A DNA stretch of 64,000 bases, taken from NCBI GenBank assembly GCA_033002965.1, contig JAURVB010013578.1, positions 1 through 64,000 on the forward strand, given 5' to 3'. Within the stretch, counting starts at the first letter, position 1. Each line of letters begins with the position of its first letter. The stretch is from Piper betle (taxonomy: Eukaryota > Streptophyta > Magnoliopsida > Piperales > Piperaceae). Shown here one piece after another: positions 1-10,193 of this stretch. A model generated the notes under the pieces. That model did not search any database. It was not told the DNA's origin and saw nothing but the letters and a program-made list of their open reading frames with translations. A program made the translations under genes and the position numbers.

Positions 1-1631
1 TACGTGGCCATAGAATGACCTGACTCACCAGAGTATGATAGAGGATGAAGACCACCTAGGGAAAGAAAATGTGGTAGCAGATGCATTGAGTCGGAAGGGC
101 AAAGTGGACAAAAGTCAGCAACTAGCTAGTCTTTGGGCCTCAGTCAGCTGAAGTGGTGGCTATCAACCCTGTGGAGCAACTAACAGAGTTACTGGCAAAT
201 TTGGTTATTTCCAATTATTTAGTTGATCGTGTTAAGCTAGCACAAATGGGTGATGAGGAGCTAAATGAAATGTTGGACAAGATTTCTGACATTGTAACCA
301 ATTCCAATAGTGTGATTAGATTTAGAGGAAGGTTGTGTGTACCCAAGGATGATGCACTGATGTGGAATATCTTGGAGGAGGCTCATCGCTCGAAGTTCTC
401 GATACACCCTGGAGTTACCAAAATGTATTAGGAATTAAAGCGAACCTACTGGTGGATTGGGATAAAGAGGGGATGTGGTGGATTTTGTCTCCAAGTGTCA
501 GACTTGCCAACAGATCAAAGCCCAACATCAATACCTGGAGGAATATTGCAACCTTTAGAAATACCAATTTGGAAATGGGAGTGTGTCACATGCAATTTTA
601 TTGCAAAGCTCCCAACGACTCAGAAGAAATAAGACTCCATATGGGTGGTTGTGGACCGACTAACTAAAGTAGCTTGCTTCATCCCCGCGAAATCAATGAG
701 GATCACAGAATCTCTCGCAGAATTGTATGTCAACAATATTGTCAAGTTGCATTGGATTCCAATGGAGATCGTCTCCGATCGAGATCCCCTTTTCACCTCA
801 CATTTTTGGGAAGCGTTCCAAAAACCCATGGGGACCCAAATTAAATTGAGTACAACATATCATCCCCAAACCGATGGTCAGAGTGAGAAGACTATTCAAA
901 CTTCGAAAGATTTGTTGCGAGCTTGCATTCTTGACTGGGGAGGTGACTGGGAGAAACACTTAGCCTTAGCTGAATTTACCTACAATAACTCTTATCAAGC
1001 CAGTATAGGGATGACACCATTTGAAGCCTTATATGGTAGGCCCTGCAGGTCTCCATCATACTAGCTGGAATCTACCAAAATAGTTATAGTCGGGCCAGAG
1101 ATGGTGAAGGAAGCAACTGAAAAGGTGAAACTCATTCAGCAACTAAGGCAGCTCAGGATCGACAGACGAGTTATGCTGATACTCAAAGGCGGGACCTAAA
1201 GTTCCAAGTTGGGGAGTTTGTGTACCTAAAGACATCTCCTAGGAAGGGGTTGATCAGATTTAGAACATCAGGGAAATTGAAGCCAAGATTCATAGGACCG
1301 ATTCCAATCCTGGATCGAGTTGGAAATTGTGCATATAGACTAGCATTGCCCCCAAGCCTAGTTGGAGTTCACAATGTTTTCTATGTGTCAATGCTAAAGA
1401 AATATGTACGAGATGAGGATCATATAATCACAAATTTTGAAGACTTAGAGCTACAATCAAATTTAACCACGAGGAAAAGCCGATTCACATCCTGGCAAGG
1501 GAAAAAAGACACTCAAGAACAAGGAAATTTCTTTGGTAAAAGTATTGTGCAAAAATCAGGGGTCAGAGGAAGCCACATGGGAGACTAAACAAGAAATGGT
1601 AAGGAAGTACCCTAGGCTATTCGTGGCATAA
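1..1631 (+). pseudogene. Ty3/gypsy (Tekay/Del-like) pol 3' part: RNase H end, integrase, chromodomain
   Basis: Degenerate 3' part of a retrotransposon polyprotein; the window edge cuts off RT. In order: the RNase H/integrase linker (VVADALSRK, near 68-105), an HHCC zinc-binding domain (153-520, EEAHRSKF...HPG then CQTCQQ), the integrase core (645-1064), the integrase C-terminal part (1220-1440, KPRFIGP, VHNVFYVSMLKKY) and a chromodomain-like tail ending in KYPRLFVA with stop TAA at 1629-1631. The core keeps D (654), D (777) and E (885); the last two are separated by 35 residues as required. It is broken by a one-base frameshift near 140, a CAG-to-TAG type stop at 429-431, a stop near 628 and further shifts at 1064-1220 and about 1500. 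A polypurine tract and LTR follow directly. The order pol-integrase-chromodomain and the very long LTR point to the Tekay/Del chromovirus clade; the clade call is inference. Confidence 0.9.
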
Positions 1632-1732
1632 GATTCCTATCATTGTAGCAACATGAACCGATACCAAGGAAATAATTAATCATGATTGTTCTTTTGTCTG
1701 TTATGATATTTTGGCGACAAAATATTTTTATG

Positions 1733-1742
1733 TTGGGGAGAT
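1733..1742 (+). other. Polypurine tract before the LTR
   Basis: The purine-rich stretch TTGGGGAGAT sits immediately before the LTR start TGTAAAGACC. The same tract occurs in reverse at the LTR edge near 42454-42464, which supports it as the plus-strand priming site of this family. Confidence 0.75.
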
Positions 1743-4700
1743 TGTAAAGACCGTGAAAAAATAAAAAATAAAAATAAAATATTTGACTTGGTCTGGGAAG
1801 GATCGAATGTTGGAGAATTATTATTATTATTTATATTATATTCTCTACCCGGTTAATTATTATATTTTATTATTTACCCAGTTAAATGAAATGCTAGTGT
1901 TGGGGTGTTTTCACATACTCTAGCCGTCATTTTCATTTTATATTTTGTGAGGGCGTCATCCTCACCTTAGCCACCTTCACACTCTCATCTTCTTCTCCTC
2001 TTCTGGAGCTGGCTTCTTCTTTGCTTGGGTATCCTTCCTAACTCCCTATTCTTAGTTTTCATGTATTTCATGATCGCCATATTACTTATGTTGCTTCATC
2101 AATTCATGATCGCCTTGCTGTTCAGTTGCTTCATCAACTCATGATCGTCATGTAAAGTTCTGCTTTTTCATCAATTCATGGGCATTTTGTTTTGCTATTG
2201 CTACATCAACGTCCTATGCTATATAATTGGTTGGGTTTGGGATAGTTAAGTTGCAGTCCCTAGCGTCTTTTGATTTCTGTGCATGGGGTTTGGATAGTGG
2301 GCTATCATGCGGGGAGAAGGAGAGTGTTCCCAGTGGTGATGTAGGCCAGGCTTCATGCGCCACCTTGGTGCAGGGCGGTGTCGCCTTGGATAGCTGGTGT
2401 AAAGCACGAACTTGAGGCCTCCTCACTTGCTGTTTTTATTTCGTTGTTGATGCTTTGTTGGGATGTTTATATGGTTGTTCAATTGGGTTGCTGGAGAACG
2501 TTGCAGAAGGTTGAAGGTGATGTGATCTGCTTGTACAAAGATAAGGTTTGGAGAAGAGAAGAGCGTGGGGAAGAAGAAGATGACAAACCTATAATATATG
2601 CTTGACTCGACACCGACTCGAGTTAAAAATAATACTAACTCGTAATAAATCTTTGAAAATAATTATTCTAATAGGTTATGGGTTAAAGTTGCTAAACTAG
2701 TAAATTATTATACGAAATCGCCATAAGTAATAAAAATACAATAATGATAAAGAGTCGATAATTAATTAGTGTATTATAAGCGATTAATTTAAATCGGATG
2801 GTTATAAGTAATTAATAAAATAAAAAATTTACCTTTATCATATTAAATTTAATACTAGGTACATAAAGTGAGTATTTTAATAATGAGTTAATAAGGTAGA
2901 AAATGGGTTATTAAATTATAATCGTGTAAAAAGAACCTAAATAGCAAATATTGTTACAAGTTGAATAATTTAAAATAATTGTATTAGTAATATCTTTGAA
3001 TTAGGATAATTCAAATCATTTAAAATAATTTAATTGAACGACTTAATTAATTAAATTGCTATTAATAATGATAATAATTTAATATGAAAACCATAAATTA
3101 AATCGTCATGATCGTGGTTAAGAAATTATCATCTCAAAGGAAAATATACTAATAATAGTAGTTAAATATTTGGATACTTGTTTATAAGTCAATAATGAAA
3201 ATATCATTAGTGAAGTGTGAATTATGATTCAGATACTTAATTTAAAATGTAAAAATAGGACTTAAATGATTATGTCACATGAATAATTTAATATTCAATA
3301 TTGTTGAATGTTGCATGTTGCATGTTTTATGTTGTCGAATTTTAATAATGATATATATTAGTAATTTAGTTGCATGCATTTCTACTCGAATAAAATTATA
3401 ATTATGTAAAATTTTATATTCTTGTTGAGATTAGGATCGTTGGTTACAGTTGCAGGTTCACTTACGAACTATCCAGTTCCGTATAATTATTTAAAATGTT
3501 GTATTTTCCCTTTTTCGCATCGTGGTCGACCTGAGCCCAGATTCAACCACCATACACCGAGTGCAACCGGGGTCAGGGAATTGACTCTGTCTAACATGGG
3601 GCTGCACCCTTTAAATTATTATGTGGGAGTCTTGGTCGACTTGAGTTCATATCCAACCTCCATGCGCCAAGTGTAACCATGGTCGACTTAATTCGACAAA
3701 GGGTTGAACCCCTAAAAGATTGAATAATGTGGGAGTCTTGGTCGACTTGAGTTCATATCTGACCACCATGCACTGAGCGCAACCGGGGTCAACCCAATTC
3801 AATGCAGGGCATCACCCCTTAAAAGATTAAATACCTACCCCCATGTCAAAGGGTGACAAGGCACAATGGAGCAAGATGGCTCATTATGCACTTGTGATAA
3901 CAAGAGGGTGAGTTAATGGTAAATATCGGTAATTATAGGCCATGGGCCACGTAGCGTATGTGCGCATGCATGGGATGGTAGCTGGATGGGGTGGCCACCC
4001 CTCCCAGCATATTAAGAGCTCGGCAAAGCTAATAACAACTAAAAGTCTCGTGGAATGATAATAGGGATTATATTGACTTGTTTCATTTAACTATGCAGCT
4101 TAGTGGTTTTAACACTAATGTGGAATTGCCACCGCAGGTGAACAGATTTGGACTAAAGAATAAAAGTGTGGTTGGTGTTTCCTTTATCAACCATGGTTTG
4201 GTGAATTGATAATAAATTGGACTTCCTTTTTATTCTCTTGTGTTATAAATGTGGTTATGGGAAACAGTATGTTAAGTGTTTAAAATATACAATATTTACC
4301 CAAGTTTTTTATATGATTTTGTACTTCTCGGGTATAAACATTATTAATTAAGTGATATTTTACTTTATTTTTTGGGGTTAATTAATATTTTATTAGATAT
4401 GCTTAATTTTGGTGTTTTAATGCAGAAAAAGATGAATAAATTAAGTTTTGGAATTGAATGGTCATGACACTTGGCTCCACCCAATGGCTACAATTTATGG
4501 TGTTCAATGGAATCGAACAGTTGGAAACTTGAAGTGACATAATAATTAATTAGACTACATTAATTTGTGAATACTCTCTTCAAATTCTTTTATCTCCACT
4601 TCTGTATAAAGGGTAATGGTCATTTGTTGTTATCATATCCCATCTCTTGGCTTCGGAGTATAGTGAAAGTAGTTTTAGTTTTTATAATTTCTTTCTCTTT

Positions 4701-5623
4701 CATAATAAAAATTAGTTTCTTCTTTATAATGTTTTTTATTTTTATTATGGAGTAGTTTTATATTTCGTTCTAGAGAAGAATGGAACTTAACATGATTTAA
4801 TTGAATTTATTTCAAGCTTTTACTCTTTATTCAGTCAAATTGTTTAAATTATCACGTTCTAAATGCTAAGAATAGATTGATCGCCTATATCTTAGATCAT
4901 GAGCTTTAATTAGATTTTAGGAGAAATTAATTAGATTAGTCATTGATAATTCATCATACGATGAGTCTTTTGACTTATTTGTCATTGTGGTCGGGAGATA
5001 CACAACACCGTATGCGATTGTAAGGCAATTCTTAATGCATTATTTTGTTGATTAATGAATTATCACCGAGAGGTAGAAATTGAGGCAAAATAATAGAAGC
5101 ATGAAGGAGCGGGAGCCACCATGTCATATAATTATCCTAGATTGACAATCTGAGGGAATAAAAGATAAGAGTAAGATATGATGGAGATTAAATTGATGTT
5201 AAGGGAAATTCGACTCTAGAACGAGTTTTATCATTTTAACGTCTCCTTTTATTTAAAGTTATTATTTATATTTAGTTAAGTCAATTGTTTTTGTTTTTCT
5301 CTTAATATTATTTTCTTTAATTAATTTAAGGAAATTCATCTCTGTAGGAACGATACTCGAATTTATCATTATATTACTTGTTTCAACCGTGTATACTTGC
5401 ATGTCACTAAAAATATTCAAACATGGTCTGAGACTGTGGGACTTTGAGTTAGTTTATCTTATGCATTGTCGCATGCTATCAGATCATGTTTTATTTTTAT
5501 GATCTATAAATTCTAGACTTATTACCGTATTAGAATTCATGTTCTTGATTCGCGTTGTTGAAGTTATGTTTATGTCAATTATATTTTACATAACATCCGA
5601 GCCAGTTTGGTCGGGTCGTTATA
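1743..5623 (+). repeat. Tekay-like LTR shared by two internal regions
   Basis: The LTR begins TGTAAAGACC and ends GGGTCGTTATA (normally GTTACA in the other copies). It is homologous along its length to the LTRs at 27382-30306, 36589-39196, 39606-42453, 46342-47540 and 60473-63338. It is longer than the others because a 1.15-kb sequence is inserted at about 4270-5423. Pol lies on its left and a primer site plus gag on its right, so it serves as 3' LTR of one element and 5' LTR of another. Its GC-rich core (about 2220-2600) resembles that of the 27-kb and 39-kb copies, with a deletion. Confidence 0.85.
4270..5423 (+). mobile_element. Repeat E copy 1, probable solo LTR nested in the Tekay-like LTR
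   Basis: This segment interrupts the LTR between GGGAAACAGT and GGTCTGAGACTG, which are adjacent in the other LTR copies. It starts TGTTAAG and ends TTCAAACA. The end contains GGAACGATACTCG and a CTTGCA-rich tail of the kind seen at 3' ends of plant LTRs. A second copy lies in inverted orientation at 20176-21307. No coding frame longer than about 60 residues is present. I could not resolve a target duplication. The family is not assigned. Confidence 0.6.
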
Positions 5624-5625
5624 GG

Positions 5626-5637
5626 TGGTATTAGAGC
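5626..5637 (+). other. Primer binding site (tRNA-Met type)
   Basis: TGGTATTAGAGC lies two bases after the LTR end. It differs by one base from the common plant primer site TGGTATCAGAGC, complementary to the 3' end of initiator tRNA-Met. The same site is present in reverse at 46328-46339. Confidence 0.85.
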
Positions 5638-5814
5638 ACGGTTTCCCACAAGCTCACATTTTATGACTCAAGTACCTTATTGAAAAGTCCAGTAATTATT
5701 TTTTCCTAATGTTTTGTGTTATTAATTAACAAATTCATTCGCTAATAAACCTAAGTCATAACTGAAAAAGAACATATTAATGAACCATGATGGGAAAAAT
5801 TTTTGACATTTCAG

Positions 5815-6675
5815 ATGGCAGGCATTCATAGACAGTCAAACCAATCTACTTAGTCAAATTCGAACACTAAGAATGTATTCGCCCAGATCCTGACGACCAT
5901 ATAGGGACTGGTGCAGGCTTCAGAAAATACAATTTTCGTAGTTCAAAATATTGTTCAGCGGTTACCAGAAGTGGTAGCAGGGAATGGAGCCTCAAAGTCA
6001 GCAGCTGGTCCCAGCATCACCCCAGACGGTGGTCAGGGGTGTTCCCAAGAGCGGGCTGGGTTAGCAAGCCTAGGTGAGCAAGGAGAGCTTCCAAACCCAG
6101 TGCCACTGGTAGTTCGACAAGCGTTGCCGCCACCTGTTGATGATTGTGACTGTTACATTGTAGAAAAGTTCAGAAAGAATGGAGCGGAAGTATTTATTTG
6201 AGGGATCGATCCAATAAAGGCGAAGAGCTGGATAGACATTACCGAAAAAGCGTTTAGGGTCTGTCTGTGCGCCACCGCCATCAAGTGAGGTTGGCAACCT
6301 GCATGCTTCAGGAGGAAGCATCTTATTGGTGGAAATCCATGAATAAAACCACATTCCATCGACGTGAGATTTCTTTCATCACGTGGGCAGAATTTGTGGC
6401 AGCTTTCAATGGACAATATTTTCCAGAGCCCGTTGTCCAGAAGAAAGCATTAGAGTTCGCTAATTTGGTTCAGGGGACGATTTAGTCCGGTAATATGCCA
6501 AGAAATTCTTACAGCTGGAGCATTTTGTACCTGGGATTCTGGCAACTGATAAGGCTAGAGCTGACAAATTCTTTTGGGGAATGAAGCTAGAATTGAGGGG
6601 TAAGATTGCTACAGCACCAAGGAATACAATAACCGAAGTGATCGACTCAGCCTTTACTCAAGAGTATGATTGCTA
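5815..6675 (+). pseudogene. Tekay-like gag, broken
   Basis: The start ATG at 5815 (MAGIHRQSN...) matches the reverse-strand gag start at 46157. Readable pieces are 5911-6201 (ends GAEVFI then TGA), 6267-6485 (QVRLATCMLQEEASYWWKS, a retrotransposon gag core) and roughly 6490-6672 (AKKFLQLEHF, KFFWGMKLELRGKI). It is broken by stops near 5851, 5905 and 6199, a frameshift near 6265 and a stop at 6481. The coding trace fades after about 6675. No zinc knuckle, protease or RT is left, because LTR-B sequence follows within 350 bases. Confidence 0.85.
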
Positions 6676-7009
6676 GGCAGGTCGTGACAATCATTTTCTT
6701 CATCTCTTGTCTCACTGAAAACTCAATAAAAATCATACACAGGCCTGGGAAAGGATTTAATATTTTAAGCCCAAAGGCAAGTTGTGGTGGATCTTGTTTT
6801 CAAAATCAAAGAGGGATCACCATCTTCGAGGGTTATTAATTCTTGAAATCGGTTCACTAAAATGACTCATGTTAAGTGGGGTCCAATAAGTCACCACTTA
6901 ACATGTCCTATAACATACAATCTAAAGTAACAATAGAGGAGATAGATAATCAAGAGTACGAGTCCAAAATGGATGAGGTAGAAGCTCCAAACGGGGTATT
7001 TCCTATGAC
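6676..7009. other. Junction between gag remnant and LTR-B
   Basis: There is no gene here. About 120 bases may still be degenerate gag. The near-inverted pair TGTTAAGTGG (6868-6877) and CCACTTAACA (6894-6903) forms a short hairpin at the probable start of the next repeat. Confidence 0.4.
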
Positions 7010-8558
7010 GCGATCTCCTACACTGAACGTACACAAACAGGACTAAATTTTAAAGCCCATGTCCACCCATATGATGCATGAATGACATGATGGATAAGTC
7101 AAAGAACACTATGGCAATCATATATACCGTCATCAATTCAAACAAATCGTAATAATCATGTCATATGAATCTATATTCCTAGGTGATCATGTCAACAACA
7201 TCACAAATTTATTAATAAGTAATTTAAACATATCAATTAACTAAATAAATATCATAATTTTTTATAATCAAACTAACACTTAATTATGACAACAAAATCA
7301 TTAGAATTAGATGTATAATTGACAAGTAAAATAATCTAAATTAATTATTAGCAATTATCAGCAATCACATATTTTTAATTAACTAATTAAATACTTTTCA
7401 GAATTACAATGATGCACATGCTAATGTCAATCAATCATATAAAGTGAATAAAAATAAGAATTTTTATACCTAAATCGGTGATTACGTGGACAATTTTGCA
7501 GCTATTTTTATACCTAAGTAAGCGACAATGGCGGTGATGAATGCGGTGGCTGGTGCCGTGAGGAGGGTGGCAGTGGCTATGGTTGTCGTCCCACGAAAGA
7601 TTGGTCAGAGGGAGTGGCTTAAGGTGGCAGGAGTTGCCACTGGTCAGCGGGGAAATGGTTGTGGCTGGCTAATGGGGGAGGGTGGTTAGGTGGTGGTGTT
7701 GGCTAGGAGAGGGGAAAAGGCTAGGGGAGATTAAGGTCGGCTAGGGGGCAGGGCAGACGGTGTGGCTAATGGCAGACGGCGGCCCTCTTTTCAGCATGGG
7801 TTGCCATGCATGATGTAGCATACGCCGCTGAAAGGTCAGGAAGGGTGAGACAAGGGCTGGGAGGGTTGCCGGAAGTTGTTGCTATCATTGGTAGTTGGCG
7901 GCAGCGCCTACTAGCGGCGGCTGTGGTGACTGTGAAAGGAAATCGGGAGAAGGGAAGGAAGGAAGGGATGAAAAGATGTGGGGCTGAGGGCAGCGACAAC
8001 AAGGGAGATCGCTGGGGTGGTGGTGGTGACCAGCGGCGGGGAGGAGGTCCCCAGCGGAGTTGGAAAAACAGAGTTAGACAGTGGTGTTTGAAAGAGTAAA
8101 CCGAGGAAGAAGAAGAAAAGGAAAGATCGGGGCAGTTTTGTTAATAAAGCTTTGACTCGCACTGACTTGAGTTAATAATAATAAATAAATTCTTAAAAAA
8201 TATAAAATAAAAATGATAAATTACTATAGAATAAAATATGCTCAATAAAATAAAATAACATGTTTTAATCCTACCAGCCTAACCCAAAATACTATCTAAC
8301 AAATCCTAACACCACAAATGACCTAATTCTAATTTCTCCAGTCTCTTGTATGAATGAAAAAAATTTGTCATACTATTGTATATTTTGATATCTCATTTTC
8401 CTGTTGTGTTACTGACGTTATCATCATACACTCGGGTACACTTGACTCTCATGGCTCGTAATGCACGGTTGGCCTTGACTCGACACACATGTCTGAAACT
8501 GACTCGACTTGGACCGACGGGTGAACCGATCGGTTCACGAGTATAAAACCCTGACTCA
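7010..8558 (+). repeat. LTR-B copy 1 (LTR-like repeat)
   Basis: It is homologous to 21308-22349 plus 26899-27376 plus 30312-30625, which form one copy split by insertions. It has an AT-rich left part, a GC-rich core (about 7500-8140), then a segment with GCAGTTTTGT and GACTTGAGTTAATAATAAT. That last segment is also seen in the Tekay-like LTRs, so LTR-B is probably a distant relative. It ends ATAAAACCCTGACTCA. The short frames in the core are GC-rich chance frames. The left end is uncertain. At about 8235-8260 it shows the uninterrupted form of the site occupied by the solo LTR at 27382. Confidence 0.65.
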
Positions 8559-8574
8559 AGTCATATGTTTTACA

Positions 8575-9207
8575 GTATAAGCCTCAAAGTTCTGGATTAT
8601 GACAAATAGCTATTTCATGTACACAAAACATATTAGATTTTAGTTTTGTGTGAGTGCAAAATGACATGGTAGGGGGTGCATATGAGTCAGATGATGTGAA
8701 GAACCAACGTGAAGACCGAGTGTTATGTTTGATGCCCTTGCATTGGATGATGCTTCAGTGATAATTTCACTATGAGCCAATGCTTATGTTGTCGCACTCA
8801 TTAGCACTAAGAAACCAAGTCATCTAATTCATTTATTGAAACTATGTATAAGAACCGGAGCACGTCCAAAAATCTTTCTAGTACTCAACAACCTCTTAGC
8901 TGCATTAAGGGTGTTGCCTTCCTATGGCTCGGAGTGATTTCCACATTTTAAAGTCACCTCTTAGTCACAGGGGAGGTGATGCCTTTGTTGCCGCTTAGAG
9001 TACTCATATAGGAGCTTTACATTTTAGATCCATCCTATGTAATGTGGATTTGCACGCATTCTATGAAATCCCTGTAAGGTATCTTTAGCCTCGTGGACAG
9101 TTGAGACCTATTTCCATAAAGTTTGCACACAATAGTCCAACGAGTATCTTTCCAAATTATAATATCACGATTCGGTCCATCTCTTTAGTTTGAATTGGGG
9201 TGTTACA
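8575..9207 (+). repeat. LTR-D copy 1, 3' part
   Basis: This is homologous to 14800-15376, with shared blocks such as ATTTTAAAGTCACC and CTCATATAGGAG. It ends TTGGGGTGTTACA and is followed by a primer site, so it is the 3' part of a 5' LTR on the plus strand. The 5' part has been lost at the junction with LTR-B. Confidence 0.7.
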
Positions 9208-9210
9208 ACT

Positions 9211-9222
9211 TGGCATTAGAGC
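9211..9222 (+). other. Primer binding site of the LTR-D element
   Basis: TGGCATTAGAGC lies three bases after the LTR end at 9207. It has two differences from the tRNA-Met type site TGGTATCAGAGC. Confidence 0.65.
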
Positions 9223-9459
9223 CTACCTCTTGGACTATTAAGGCGACTAACCTTGAGAATGCATTGTTCAATACACGCATGTTGTAAGAGATGTTAACCT
9301 AAGATGTATGAGGACAACAGGGTGAACGTGGCTGACCAACACCTTGTGGTAATGTTGGTGAGGCTGACAATTAGACTAACTATAACAAATTGTGTCAGGC
9401 AAGCCCAAGTAGTTGATCAGTTTCCCAAATAGTGGTAATTATAATAGACTCATTTTGGT

Positions 9460-10193
9460 TTGGTCAAAGTGGTAGATAGTTTGTACCAAATGAGAGGACA
9501 ACTCTATGTGCAAGACAGTGCAGCACATCCAGGATTACGTGAAGACATTCTCAACTATGCCCATTACTCAAGGTTCATGATGTACCCAAGCTCAATGAAG
9601 ATGTATTGTGACTTGTGCCAATCTTATTGGTGCCCATGGTTGAAAAAGGATGTCCTCAACAGTATGTCATGGCGTCATGCGTTAGTAGATCTAGATCGAA
9701 CATCAGTAGCCAGGTGGTTTGATTGTAGCCATTGCCACTGCCAGAGTATATGTGGGATTGTATGACATGCAACTTTGTCACACATCTATCCCCTTCTAGA
9801 TGTTAGACGGATGCCATATTGGTTGTTGTTAATGGGTTGACCAAATCAGCACACTTTATCCTGATTTGTACTACTTTTGCCAAAATGTATAGAGATAAGA
9901 TTGTCACACTTTATCCCCTTCTAGATGTTAGACGAATGCCATATTGGTTGTTGTTAATGGGTTGACCAAATCAGCACACTTTATCCTGATTTGTACTACT
10001 TTTGCCAAAATGTATAGAGATAAGATTGTCCGACTTCAAGTGGTTCCTAGGGAGATTATATTTGAATAGGGATCCAATATTCACCTATGCATTCTATAGA
10101 TCTTTCCAGAGAGAACATGACACTATGACAAAGTTTAGTACGGCCTATCATCCACAAATAGACAATGACTTTGAGATGATGATTCAGATCTAA
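9460..10193 (+). pseudogene. Ty3/gypsy integrase fragments of the LTR-D element
   Basis: 9460-9690 reads as an integrase zinc-binding region (GQLYVQD, HPGLREDIL, MKMYCDLCQSYWCPWLKKDV), with the usual second cysteine pair degraded. 9830-9900 corresponds to the first catalytic Asp region but is altered (VVNGLTKSAHF, Asp replaced by Asn). 10050-10193 reads NRDPIFTYAFYRSFQ...STAYHPQIDNDFE, the second and third catalytic regions; Asp is replaced by Asn in the usual SDRD motif and Glu is kept. A 125-bp direct duplication splits the core. Gag, protease and RT are missing between the primer site and 9460, so this is a heavily deleted element. Confidence 0.75.
9776..10025 (+). repeat. 125-bp tandem duplication inside integrase
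   Basis: Units 9776-9900 and 9901-10025 are nearly identical, with few differences (for example GACGG/GACGA). Both begin TTGTCACAC. The period is not a multiple of three, so the duplication itself shifts the frame. Confidence 0.9.
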
